Of a stretch of DNA of 6,764 nt, positions 1-5,994 are shown piece after piece. Below the pieces are notes generated by a model, which was not told the DNA's origin, searched no databases, and saw only the letters and a list, made by a program, of their open reading frames with translations. This DNA is from an uncultured Oscillibacter sp. (GTDB lineage: Bacteria; Bacillota; Clostridia; Oscillospirales; Oscillospiraceae). The DNA is taken from positions 1-6,764 of the forward strand of contig CAJOFP010000032.1 of NCBI GenBank assembly GCA_905233795.1, given 5' to 3'. Numbering within the stretch: the first letter of the stretch is position 1; each line of letters begins with the position of its first letter. Made by a program: the position numbers and the translations under genes.

Positions 1-710
1 AACTGCGATACAAGACCGTCGCCGACCGTCGCCCTTGCGTAAACATCCACAGCCGTCGTTAAATCCATACCGCCCTGCAACACGCCCATAACAAATCCGC
101 CGACTAAATTCACCAGCGTCAATATAATCGACATCGTCGAATCGCCTTTGACGATCTTTGTCGCGCCGTCCATCGCGCCGTAAAAATCCGACTCCCTTTG
201 AATCTTCGCCCGTCTTAATCTGGCTTCCTGTTCATTGATAATTCCCGTGTTCAAATCCGCGTCAATCGCCATTTGTTTACCGGGCATGGCGTCCAGCGTA
301 AAACGCGCCGCCACTTCCGCCACGCGTTCCGCGCCTTTTGTAATCACAATTAACTGCACCAGAACTATAATTATAAATATCACAAATCCAATCACGACAT
401 TACCCGCCGTGATCAAATCGCTGAACGCCGAAATCACTTCGCCCGCGTATCCGCCATTCGACAAAATAGCCCGCGTGGACGATATATTCATACCCAATCG
501 GAACAGCGTCGTAATTAACAGCAAAGACGGGAAAATCGAAAACTCCAGCGCCTCTGATATATTCATCGTGATTACAAGAATAATCACCGACAACGAAAGA
601 TTTAATACCAACAGCACATCCAATAACTGCACTGGTATCGGAATAATCATGAACAGCACAATCACAACCACAAACAGCGTGACCGCGTTATTTTGTAATA
701 CCTGTCTCAT
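1..710 (-). CDS. flhA: Flagellar export gate protein FlhA, N-terminal part (runs off left edge)
   Basis: This is the first 236 codons of FlhA, the largest membrane component of the flagellar type III export gate; the full protein is usually about 680-700 residues. Translating the minus strand from the ATG at 708-710 gives MRQVLQNN followed by strongly hydrophobic segments at about residues 9-27, 31-49 and 104-123. The FHIPEP family signature follows: [14 protein letters not shown] at 124-137, then [18 protein letters not shown] at 139-156, and [16 protein letters not shown] at 175-190. A further hydrophobic stretch begins near 193. The purine-rich AAAGGGAA at 716-723 is a reasonable ribosome-binding site. 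The gene follows flhB, as in Bacillota fla/che operons. The cytoplasmic domain that binds export chaperones lies outside the window. The family assignment is very secure; only the C-terminus is unseen. Confidence 0.97.
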   Translation of the reverse strand, partial: MRQVLQNNAVTLFVVVIVLFMIIPIPVQLLDVLLVLNLSLSVIILVITMNISEALEFSIFPSLLLITTLFRLGMNISSTRAILSNGGYAGEVISAFSDLITAGNVVIGFVIFIIIVLVQLIVITKGAERVAEVAARFTLDAMPGKQMAIDADLNTGIINEQEARLRRAKIQRESDFYGAMDGATKIVKGDSTMSIILTLVNLVGGFVMGVLQGGMDLTTAVDVYARATVGDGLVSQ

Positions 711-891
711 GACGCTTCCCTTTCCGGCTTCCGCCGCTTATCTCGCTTATCTCTCAATCTTATCATTTTATCTATTTTATTTATTATTTATATTATTTAT
801 ATTATATTTATATTTTATATATCTTTTTAATTATAATATCAAATTATAATATTATTATCTTAATTTTAAATTTAATTTTAAATATTTATAT
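711..891. repeat. flhB-flhA spacer: A/T tract with short tandem duplications
   Basis: The 181-base gap between flhB and flhA holds no gene. From about 770 to 891 it is nearly pure A/T, with a few C and no G on the plus strand. It contains stacked short repeats: TATTATTTA twice in tandem (782-799), AATTATAATAT twice (829-839 and 842-852, two bases apart), and TTAATTTTAAAT twice in perfect tandem (860-883). No GC-rich terminator stem is visible, so readthrough from flhB into flhA is expected. The bases next to the flhA start (711-745) are of normal composition and hold its ribosome-binding site. Confidence 0.75.
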
Positions 892-1995
892 TCACGCTTT
901 CACGCGTCCGAGCTTATATAAATATACCATGATTTCCGCGACGGCTTCATATAAATCCGTCGGAATCGCGTGATTTAATTCCGCTTTGGCGTATAACTCC
1001 CGCGCAAGCGGTATGTTTTCTATTACTATAATATCATGCTGTTCCGCTACGGCGATAATCCGCGCCGCCAGATTATCCGCGCCCATCGCCAGCACAATCG
1101 GCGCGGCGTCCTCATTCGGATGATAACGCAAAGCCACAGCAATATGCGTCGGGTTTTTAATCACGACATCCGATTTCGGCACCTGTTCCATCATGCGCGA
1201 CCGTGACATTTGTCTTTGCAATTCTTTAATCCGGCCTTTAATCTGCGGATTGCCTTCCGTCTGTTTATACTCTTCTTTGATTTCCTCTTTCGTCATGCGC
1301 ATTTGCCGTTCGTAATCCCACCATTGATAGAGAAAATCCGCCGCCGCTAATATCAAAAACGCCAAAATCACGCGCAATAACATGGCGAATATCGCCGCGA
1401 ACAAATGCCGGGACGCGCCTGTCACATCCGCGTATAAATATCTTTGCGAAACGCCGATTAAATCCCTTAAACTCGTATAAATTAAATATAATAATATTAA
1501 AACTTTTAATAAATTCTTGACCGCGTCCACAACGCTTCTCAAAGAAAACAGTCTTTGAAAGCCTTTTAACGGGTTAATCTTCTCAAATTTCGGTTTGATT
1601 AATTCCGCGCTGACCAGCATTCTTGTCTGGGCGAACGTCGCCGCTATAGATAATAAAATACCGGCCGCCAGAAACGGTCCCGCCACCCGCGCCGTCAACA
1701 TGATCATTTGCGACAGCATATCCTGATTTAACGCCGTACCGGACAACGCGCCGGGCATTGTCGTAGATGAGAATCCGGGCGATATATCCGCGATTCTTCC
1801 TGTCAGCGACAGGCAATAAATCATAAATACGCCTATCGCCTCCGCCGCGCCCGCGAACGTCACGCGCAGCATAATTACGCTCCCGAACAACGACGCCACG
1901 GCCACAGCGTCCTGACTGAGAAATACATTACCTTTTTTTCGTTCGTCACGTCGCTTTTTTGGTGTGGCCTTTTCAGTCTTAGAATCCTCGCCCAC
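892..1995 (-). CDS. flhB: Flagellar export switch protein FlhB
   Basis: FlhB is the membrane protein of the flagellar type III export apparatus that switches secretion from rod/hook to filament substrates after self-cleavage. The 367-residue product is full length. It opens with the family's basic N-terminus (KTEKATPKKRRDERKKGNV, residues 6-24). Four hydrophobic regions follow, at about 31-60, 96-120, 160-180 and 198-224. A charged linker (230-275) then leads to the autocleavage motif NPTH at 281-284, which is cut between Asn281 and Pro282. The C-terminal domain ends with the usual ENIPLARELY and IPTDLYEAVAEIM blocks. The start is GTG at 1993-1995, supported by AAAGGTGG (2005-2012) nine bases upstream. 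It lies 63 bases after fliR and is separate from it, whereas some Clostridia fuse fliR and flhB. No missing key residue was seen. Confidence 0.97.
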   Translation of the reverse strand: MGEDSKTEKATPKKRRDERKKGNVFLSQDAVAVASLFGSVIMLRVTFAGAAEAIGVFMIYCLSLTGRIADISPGFSSTTMPGALSGTALNQDMLSQMIMLTARVAGPFLAAGILLSIAATFAQTRMLVSAELIKPKFEKINPLKGFQRLFSLRSVVDAVKNLLKVLILLYLIYTSLRDLIGVSQRYLYADVTGASRHLFAAIFAMLLRVILAFLILAAADFLYQWWDYERQMRMTKEEIKEEYKQTEGNPQIKGRIKELQRQMSRSRMMEQVPKSDVVIKNPTHIAVALRYHPNEDAAPIVLAMGADNLAARIIAVAEQHDIIVIENIPLARELYAKAELNHAIPTDLYEAVAEIMVYLYKLGRVKA

Positions 1996-2058
1996 GTTTC
2001 ACCACCACCTTTAAGCGTCTATTTTATATATAAATTTATTTATATTATTTATATATAT
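1996..2058. other. fliR-flhB spacer, mostly A/T
   Basis: This 63-base gap contains the flhB ribosome-binding site next to the gene (2005-2012) and then an A/T-only tract from about 2020 that runs up to the fliR stop. The tract shares the TATATTATTT word seen in other spacers of this operon. No promoter or terminator stands out. Confidence 0.6.
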
Positions 2059-2835
2059 TTAATTTCCCGCCAGTAACGGCAATATATCCCGCGCCGCGCC
2101 CAGCATAATCGATTCCGTTTCCAATAAAAAATCGCTCATCGGCTGTATTAATAATAATAACATCACCATGCCGACAATTACTTTTAATTCGATATTAATC
2201 GCAAACACGTTGATTTGCGGGATCGCTTTCATTAAAACGCCCATGCCGACCTGTCCCAACAATTCCGCGCCCAGAACCGGCAGTCCGAGTTTGACGGCCA
2301 ATAATACGCATTCCGCGAATAATTCCATTACGCGATTCGCCGCCGCCTCGCCTAACGCCGCCGAGCCGAACGGCACGATTTCACCCGATGTAATCGCCAT
2401 TCTAATCAGCGTCAAATGACCGTTCGCCGCGAAAAATAATAAAAGCATTAACATATTTAACAAATTCGCCGTAACGGTAACATTATTCTGCGAACCGGGA
2501 TCGTAAGACCGCGCCATCGACATGCCCATTTGCGTATCCAGAATCTCGCCCGCCTGTTCCGGTATATAAAAAAACAGGCGCGTAACCACGCTCAAAACAA
2601 ATCCCACGCCCATTTCCAATACAAGCCGGACGCTAAATTCCAAAAGCGTCACGGGCGGCGTCACGGCTTCCAATTCGGACGCGGCGGCGTAAGCCGATAA
2701 AGATAAGACCAAAACCAATCCCGCCCGGAAATAAGCCGGAATGCCGTTGCGTCCGAATATGGGACTGAAAAACACAAAGCCGGACATCCGCATAATAATA
2801 TATAATAACAGCGTAAGGCCGCTCCAGTTGAACAT
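2059..2835 (-). CDS. fliR: Flagellar export gate protein FliR
   Basis: FliR is an integral membrane subunit of the FliPQR channel at the core of the flagellar export gate, where one FliR joins five FliP and four FliQ. The product is 258 residues, normal for the family, and about six hydrophobic segments are visible, roughly 6-24, 38-52, 70-90, 124-142, 172-200 and 213-233. Typical family blocks are GEILDTQMGMSMA (96-108), FFAANGH (134-140) and KAIPQINVFAINIELK (203-218). The ATG at 2833-2835 is the only credible start because an in-frame TAA lies three codons upstream. Its best Shine-Dalgarno match is unusually far away (see 2852-2857). It sits between fliQ and flhB in the standard order. Confidence 0.96.
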   Translation of the reverse strand: MFNWSGLTLLLYIIMRMSGFVFFSPIFGRNGIPAYFRAGLVLVLSLSAYAAASELEAVTPPVTLLEFSVRLVLEMGVGFVLSVVTRLFFYIPEQAGEILDTQMGMSMARSYDPGSQNNVTVTANLLNMLMLLLFFAANGHLTLIRMAITSGEIVPFGSAALGEAAANRVMELFAECVLLAVKLGLPVLGAELLGQVGMGVLMKAIPQINVFAINIELKVIVGMVMLLLLIQPMSDFLLETESIMLGAARDILPLLAGN

Positions 2836-2851
2836 TTTATATTATTTTCTA

Positions 2852-2857
2852 TCCTTT
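2852..2857 (-). promoter_or_regulatory. Candidate fliR ribosome-binding site at abnormal spacing
   Basis: The best anti-16S match upstream of fliR is AAAGGA within GGAAAGGA on the minus strand. It ends 16 bases before the ATG, against the usual 5-10. The gap between them is A/T-rich (TAGAAAATAATATAAAAT). An in-frame TAA in that gap prevents an earlier start, so either spacing is stretched here or initiation relies on translational coupling or an unstructured A/U leader. Confidence 0.5.
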
Positions 2858-2902
2858 CCGCGATTATTTTATATTATTTTTATATATTTTATTATATCTT
2901 TC

Positions 2903-3160
2903 TTATACCATCATGTCAAACAATTCAAGCGCGTATTCCTGAAGCGTCCGGAGCATCCAGTCGCCGCCGAGCATTAAAAACACAATCACGACGATTAATT
3001 TCAATACAAACGAAATCGACTGCTCATGAATCTGCGTGACGGCCTGTAAAATCGCCACAATCACGCCGACCAGCATACAAAGCAATAAAATCGGCGCGCC
3101 CAATCGAATAGCGACGCTGATAGCGTCCTGAAATAAAATCGCCAGATTTTCCGGATTCAT
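2903..3160 (-). CDS. fliQ: Flagellar export gate protein FliQ
   Basis: FliQ is the small two-helix subunit of the FliPQR export channel. The 85-residue product has the usual length and architecture: a short N-terminus (MNPENLAILFQDAISVA), a hydrophobic helix at about 18-40, the polar turn TQIHEQSISF around 42-51, and a second helix at about 50-70. The start ATG is at 3158-3160. Upstream there is only a loose purine stretch (GGGGTAAAAGCGAG), so the ribosome-binding site is weak. It lies 38 bases after fliP and 67 bases before fliR, both gaps being A/T-rich. This is wider than the abutting or overlapping arrangement often seen for these genes. Confidence 0.96.
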   Translation of the reverse strand: MNPENLAILFQDAISVAIRLGAPILLLCMLVGVIVAILQAVTQIHEQSISFVLKLIVVIVFLMLGGDWMLRTLQEYALELFDMMV

Positions 3161-3198
3161 CTCGCTTTTACCCCATCTATATTTTTTTTATTTATTAT

Positions 3199-3876
3199 TT
3201 ATCTAAATCCTCGAACCAGTGTGGAGAATAACAATTCCCAGCCATTCAAAGAAATAAATAATAATAATTTAAACGGCGTGGAAATCATCGACGGCGGAAG
3301 CATAATCATGCCCATTGACATCAGCGTTGTAGATACGATTATATCTACTAATAAAAACGGGATATATAAATACAAGCCGATTTCAAACGCCCGTTTTAAT
3401 TCGCTGGTGGCGAAAGCGGGAATCACAACCCGCATAGGCAGACTATCAATCGCCTCGTTTTCCGTCGCGGGGAAATCCGTGTCATGAACGGACGAATCCA
3501 GATTATAAAACAGCCTAAGCGCGGAAGTGTCCGTATTGCGTATCATAAAACGCTTGAACGGGATTTGCGCCCGTTCCAGAAACTCATCCTGATCAATTTC
3601 CTCTTGAGTATATAATTCATACGGTTCATTCACTTCCCGCAACACAGGCGCCATCGTAAACAGCGTCAAAAACAGCGCCAATCCCACAAGCACCATATTG
3701 GGCGGGGTCTGTTGGGTTCCCATCGCGTTTCTCAAAAACGACAGGGATATAATATACCGGGTAAACGATGTCATGAGAACCACAGCCGAGGGCAGCAGGG
3801 TAAACATGAGCATTAAAAAAATAATTTCCAGCGTCTGTACATTATCGCCGTTAATATTCACAATGCCGTCAGCCAT
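3199..3876 (-). CDS. fliP: Flagellar export gate protein FliP
   Basis: FliP forms the pentameric base of the flagellar type III export channel. The 225-residue product shows the family blocks: LLPSAVVLMTSFTRYIISLSFLRN (about 27-50), the Pro-rich TQQTPPNMVLVGLALFLT (54-71), PAFATSELKRAFEIG (153-167) and SMGMIMLPPSMISTPFK (187-203). Four hydrophobic segments are visible, near 16-35, 60-78, 164-186 and 203-219. There is no obvious cleavable signal peptide before the first membrane helix, in contrast to proteobacterial FliP; shorter N-termini of this kind occur in Bacillota. The ATG at 3874-3876 has AAGGA nine bases upstream, which fixes the start. It is preceded by fliO, which stabilises FliP during assembly. 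Confidence 0.97.
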   Translation of the reverse strand: MADGIVNINGDNVQTLEIIFLMLMFTLLPSAVVLMTSFTRYIISLSFLRNAMGTQQTPPNMVLVGLALFLTLFTMAPVLREVNEPYELYTQEEIDQDEFLERAQIPFKRFMIRNTDTSALRLFYNLDSSVHDTDFPATENEAIDSLPMRVVIPAFATSELKRAFEIGLYLYIPFLLVDIIVSTTLMSMGMIMLPPSMISTPFKLLLFISLNGWELLFSTLVRGFR

Positions 3877-3933
3877 GAAATTCTGTCCTTATTTATATAT
3901 ATTTATATTTCTATATATTCGCCGATTATTTTT
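3877..3933. other. fliO-fliP spacer
   Basis: This 57-base gap contains the AAGGA ribosome-binding site of fliP next to the fliP start. Between that and the fliO stop is A/T-rich sequence. No terminator-like stem is visible. Confidence 0.5.
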
Positions 3934-4464
3934 TTACTCTTTATCCTGATTATTATTATTATTATTATTATTATTTTCGCGTCGTCTCAAATCCCGGAAT
4001 ATTTGCGTAAAATCACGGGAAAAATCATGGGATCGGACTTGTCGGGTCAACAAATTGAAATAATTTCGATTTAAATCCGAACCGGAGGGGGCGGATGTCC
4101 AAGCCTCCGCCTCCTCTCCCTCCCATTCTTTCAAAAGCGTGATATTCGATTCCGTGACGCCCAGTAAATAACAGCGCGTCCCGGCCCGCAAAATCACAAG
4201 ACGTTCCGTCCGTCCCAGCGGGAGCTGATATAAAATTCTAAATTCTTCCGTCCCGCCGAAACCGGACGCGCCGCCGCGTTGGGCGATCCAGCGGGACGCC
4301 GCCCACGCTAAAAATAATATAATAACCGTCGCCGCCAGCATTCCCAAAAGAGAAATCCACCCGTTTCCGCGTGAAACGCCCGGCGAAACGCCCGCTTCGT
4401 CCGACAGACGCGATAATCTCACGCCATACGCGCAACACACGCGTGAAAAATTCAATAAATTCAC
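3934..4464 (-). CDS. fliO: Flagellar biosynthesis protein FliO (FliZ in Bacillus naming)
   Basis: FliO is a poorly conserved membrane protein that helps assemble the FliP ring of the export gate. The assignment rests on position (between cheY and fliP) and layout. One hydrophobic helix lies at about 36-57. It is followed by a small cytoplasmic domain with the typical pattern LPLGRTERLVILRAG, then RCYLLGVTESNITLL (about 81-111). The C-terminus is a charged tail that ends in nine consecutive Asn (164-172) and QDKE. The start used is GTG at 4462-4464, nine bases after the cheY stop, but no good ribosome-binding site supports it. In-frame GTG codons at residues 9 and 15 are alternatives, so the N-terminus is uncertain. 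Confidence 0.85.
   Translation of the reverse strand: MNLLNFSRVCCAYGVRLSRLSDEAGVSPGVSRGNGWISLLGMLAATVIILFLAWAASRWIAQRGGASGFGGTEEFRILYQLPLGRTERLVILRAGTRCYLLGVTESNITLLKEWEGEEAEAWTSAPSGSDLNRNYFNLLTRQVRSHDFSRDFTQIFRDLRRRENNNNNNNNNQDKE
3949..3975 (-). repeat. Trinucleotide microsatellite in the 3' end of fliO
   Basis: Nine perfect ATT units on the plus strand (AAT on the coding strand) encode nine Asn in a row near the FliO C-terminus. The unit length is three, so gain or loss of copies would change protein length without shifting the frame. The tract lies 15 bases before the stop codon region, in a part of FliO with no conserved function. Confidence 0.95.
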
Positions 4465-4473
4465 GCGTCGCCG

Positions 4474-4839
4474 TTACGGATTGCCCAGAATCGCCGTCAC
4501 GGTTTTCATGATTCTATCCGGCTTGAACGGCTTCACGATAAAATCTTTCGCGCCGGATTTAATCGCGTCCATGACCATCGCTTCCTGTCCCATCGCGGAA
4601 CACATAATGCAATTCGCCGCCGGATTCTTGGCCTTAATCGCTTTCAGAGCCTCCAAACCGTCCATATTGGGCATTGTAATATCCAGAATCACCAGATCCG
4701 GGCTCACTTCGTCAAATTTCGCCACGGCGTCCGCGCCGTCCACGGCTTCGTATAAATCCGTAAAACCGTTTTTGCTCAACGTGTCTTTTATGACTTTTCT
4801 CATGAAAGCCGCGTCGTCAGCCATTAAAATTTTCGCCAT
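4474..4839 (-). CDS. cheY: Chemotaxis response regulator CheY
   Basis: This is a single-domain receiver protein of 121 residues, normal for CheY, with no output domain. Phosphorylated CheY binds the flagellar switch (FliM, and FliN/FliY) and alters rotation. The acidic pocket is Asp8-Asp9 (MADDAAFMRK), the phosphoacceptor is Asp53 in ILDITMPNMDG, the switch residue is Ser81 in CSAMGQEAM, and Lys103 lies in IVKPF. The start is taken as the ATG at 4837-4839, because it gives the canonical MAKILMADD beginning and has AAAGGA ten bases upstream. The frame stays open upstream to about 5007, but that extension is low-complexity and non-homologous. The gene is nine bases before fliO and 307 bases after fliN/fliY; a cheY at this position is typical of Bacillota fla/che operons. 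Confidence 0.97.
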   Translation of the reverse strand: MAKILMADDAAFMRKVIKDTLSKNGFTDLYEAVDGADAVAKFDEVSPDLVILDITMPNMDGLEALKAIKAKNPAANCIMCSAMGQEAMVMDAIKSGAKDFIVKPFKPDRIMKTVTAILGNP

Positions 4840-4961
4840 TCCTGCATCGTCCTTTCCTTTTCTCCAGAAAATAAGAAAATATAAACGCGTATTTTTTGAT
4901 TTTTTAAAAATTTTAAATTTTCTTTCGCGCTTTCCGTTTCCGCGATCTGTTTTCACTGTCC

Positions 4962-4994
4962 CGCGGGTATTATTATAATATATATAATACCGCG
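4962..4994 (-). repeat. GC-clamped inverted repeat in the cheY leader
   Basis: Arms CGCGG (4962-4966) with CCGCG (4990-4994) and TATTAT (4968-4973) with ATAATA (4984-4989) pair perfectly, with a single bulged G at 4967 and a ten-base A/T loop. In the transcript this would be an 11-bp hairpin about 120 bases upstream of the cheY start. No run of U follows it on the minus strand, so it does not look like an intrinsic terminator. It might be a processing, stability or attenuation element; its function is unknown. Confidence 0.6.
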
Positions 4995-5019
4995 TCCGGC
5001 GGGGCAAATCAATTTAAAT

Positions 5020-5052
5020 ATAAATATTATAATATATTATTATAATATTTAT
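5020..5052 (-). repeat. Perfect 15-bp A/T inverted repeat
   Basis: Bases 5020-5034 (ATAAATATTATAATA) are the exact reverse complement of 5038-5052, with a three-base loop at 5035-5037. All positions are A or T. Long palindromes arise more readily in pure A/T sequence, so significance is limited, but it is the longest perfect stem I found in the flagellar half. Confidence 0.65.
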
Positions 5053-5056
5053 TTAT

Positions 5057-5082
5057 AATAATATATATATTTATATATTATT
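5057..5082 (-). repeat. Perfect 11-bp A/T inverted repeat
   Basis: Bases 5057-5067 (AATAATATATA) are the exact reverse complement of 5072-5082, with a four-base loop at 5068-5071. It lies immediately beside the longer palindrome at 5020-5052. Confidence 0.55.
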
Positions 5083-5097
5083 TCAGGCGATAACGCT

Positions 5098-5126
5098 ATA
5101 TAAAATTTATATAAAATTCTTGTAAA
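5098..5126 (-). promoter_or_regulatory. Weak candidate vegetative-type promoter upstream of cheY
   Basis: On the minus strand TTTACA (5121-5126) and TTATAT (5098-5103) are separated by 17 bases, a plausible -35/-10 pair for the housekeeping sigma factor just after the fliN stop. It would give a leader of roughly 250 bases before cheY that contains all three hairpins. The sequence here is so A/T-rich that such matches arise easily, so this is only a candidate. Confidence 0.2.
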
Positions 5127-5146
5127 ATTCGCGCCGGATTCGACTT

Positions 5147-5506
5147 TTACAGCAAATCTTCCAGTCCGGGCCGCTTCATGATTTCCGTGATACGGATGCC
5201 GAAATTGTCGTCAATCACGACCACGTCGCCTTTCGCTATCAATTTACTGTTTACATAAATATCCACCTGATCGCCGGCCAATTTATCCAGCACCACAAGA
5301 GAGCCTTTCGATAAAGATAAAATTTCCTGCACTTTTTTGCGGGTTCTGCCGATTTCGACCGCGATTTCCAGCGGAACGCCCATGATTAAATCCAGATTCT
5401 GGGCCTGTTCGGTATCCAGTTCCGTGCCGTCCTCCAGTCTGGGCATAGGCGGCGCGGTTGTCTGGATCACTTTCTGATCCGGCGGACGGCGTTCCGCCTG
5501 CGGCAC
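5147..5506 (-). CDS. fliN: Flagellar motor switch protein FliN/FliY, C-terminal part (5' end cut at junction)
   Basis: This encodes a C-ring (switch complex) protein that couples CheY signalling to rotor direction. The visible 119 residues contain a complete SpoA/FliN domain at about 37-111. Its blocks are LDLIMGVPLEIAVEIGRTRK (39-58), GSLVVLDKLAGDQVDIYVNS (68-87) and KLIAKGDVVVIDDNFGIRIT (88-107). A Pro/Gln-rich linker lies in front. The N-terminal region expected of the family is missing: FliN normally opens with a short EIDALL-type motif, and FliY has a CheC-like phosphatase domain. The first GTG (5504-5506) is only a nominal start; the frame remains open past it to a TGA at 5576-5578, inside foreign sequence. 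The gene is therefore truncated by the junction. FliN and FliY cannot be told apart from this fragment; the Bacillota-like context favours FliY. Confidence 0.9.
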   Translation of the reverse strand: MPQAERRPPDQKVIQTTAPPMPRLEDGTELDTEQAQNLDLIMGVPLEIAVEIGRTRKKVQEILSLSKGSLVVLDKLAGDQVDIYVNSKLIAKGDVVVIDDNFGIRITEIMKRPGLEDLL

Positions 5507-5994
5507 CGCGCGAGACAGCTTTCCACCGCCTCGTGATCGGATGACAGGGTATAAACAGTCTGACGGCGCGAAAGATCAACATTGGCGTTATCCATGATGA
5601 GGAGTGAACTGCTGGTATAGATAATGCTCATGTCGGGATAGTTGTCGTAGATGTTCTTCAGATTTATCGACCACTGCTCGTAACGGTGTACCTCGTCGAG
5701 ATATAGGCGCATGATGCCATGCTGATAAGCCCACTCAATGAGGTCCATCAGGGGATGGGATGCGAACCAAAGGTCATCGAGGGAGGCATAGAGCGTCTTG
5801 TCAACATCCTCATAATTCTCAAGGATATGCTGAAGCAGCATAGTGGTCTTACCTACACCGCGAGGGCCTTTGATACCAATGAGGCGAGCATCCCAGTTTA
5901 TCTGGGAATAGAGATAGCGCTTAAAGCGTAGGTCTGTCTTGGCGAGTTTGCGATGATAGTTGTCGAATAAGGGCTGAAGTTCTACAAGTTCCAT
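5467..5994 (-). CDS. AAA-type ATPase (Bacteroidota, DUF4143-associated family), C-terminus lost
   Basis: The first 150 codons (ATG at 5992-5994 to about 5545) encode the N-terminal part of a P-loop ATPase of the large AAA/DUF4143 family common in Bacteroidales. Walker A is GPRGVGKT (43-50), Walker B is LYLDEVH (97-103, with Asp100 and Glu101), a sensor-like IIYTSSS lies at 124-130, and DLSRR at 140-144. Family members are about 380-400 residues, with a C-terminal DUF4143 region that should follow a SFREYL-like motif. Here the frame instead enters flagellar DNA read out of frame (SSDHEAVESC and a basic tail) and stops at 5467. The tail after about residue 150 is therefore an artefact of the junction. 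There is no Shine-Dalgarno sequence, as is usual in Bacteroidota. The cellular role of the family is poorly known. Confidence 0.85.
   Translation of the reverse strand: MELVELQPLFDNYHRKLAKTDLRFKRYLYSQINWDARLIGIKGPRGVGKTTMLLQHILENYEDVDKTLYASLDDLWFASHPLMDLIEWAYQHGIMRLYLDEVHRYEQWSINLKNIYDNYPDMSIIYTSSSLLIMDNANVDLSRRQTVYTLSSDHEAVESCLARCRRRNAVRRIRK
5507..5547. other. Chimeric junction between flagellar operon and Bacteroidota-like DNA
   Basis: Left of this interval, every gene is flagellar and in Bacillota order. Right of it, every signal is Bacteroidota-like. The ATPase reads as family sequence up to LSRRQTVYTL (last codon 5545-5547) and then loses all resemblance to what should follow. FliN/FliY reads as native from at least 5506 leftwards. 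The exact breakpoint cannot be placed more precisely by eye. No inverted repeat, IS end, tRNA or obvious target duplication is seen at the joint. Confidence 0.8.

Larger units (their letters stand above)
4840..5146. other. Long fliN-cheY spacer, no gene; A/T-rich with hairpins
   Basis: These 307 bases separate fliN/fliY from cheY, in an operon where this gap is normally short. No coding region is credible. The cheY-proximal part holds its ribosome-binding site and A/T-rich leader. The middle holds a GC-clamped hairpin (4962-4994). The part from about 5007 to 5083 is almost entirely A/T and folds into two further perfect inverted repeats (5020-5052 and 5057-5082). A weak promoter candidate lies at 5098-5126. 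None of the stems has the GC-rich stem plus U-run of an intrinsic terminator. Confidence 0.6.

Noticed and set aside
235..849. A 204-residue plus-strand open frame over flhA and its upstream spacer
   Set aside because: It is antisense to flhA, which has clear family motifs. Its tail is a translation of the A/T tract, and there is no ribosome-binding site or recognisable domain.
3199..3949. Plus-strand open frames over fliP (88 and 83 residues)
   Set aside because: They are antisense shadows of a well-conserved gene, without start signals or domains.
4962..4994. Intrinsic terminator between fliN and cheY
   Set aside because: No U-run follows the stem on the minus strand and half of the stem is A/T, so termination is not supported.
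4840..5007. N-terminal extension of CheY by 56 residues
   Set aside because: The extension is low-complexity, covers the hairpin region and lacks homology. The internal ATG at 4837-4839 gives the canonical MAKILMADD start with a good ribosome-binding site.
5467..5544. Novel C-terminal domain on the ATPase (SSDHEAVESC and a basic tail)
   Set aside because: Part of this stretch is the FliN/FliY linker read in the wrong frame. It appears only because of the junction.
5283..5582. A 99-residue minus-strand open frame overlapping the junction
   Set aside because: It overlaps the FliN domain in another frame and spans the chimeric joint, so it is not a real gene.
5147..5994. A functional link or new system joining flagellar genes to an AAA ATPase and IS66
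   Set aside because: Both boundary genes are broken at the joint and the two sides carry expression signals of different phyla, so the neighbourhood is not evidence of shared function.
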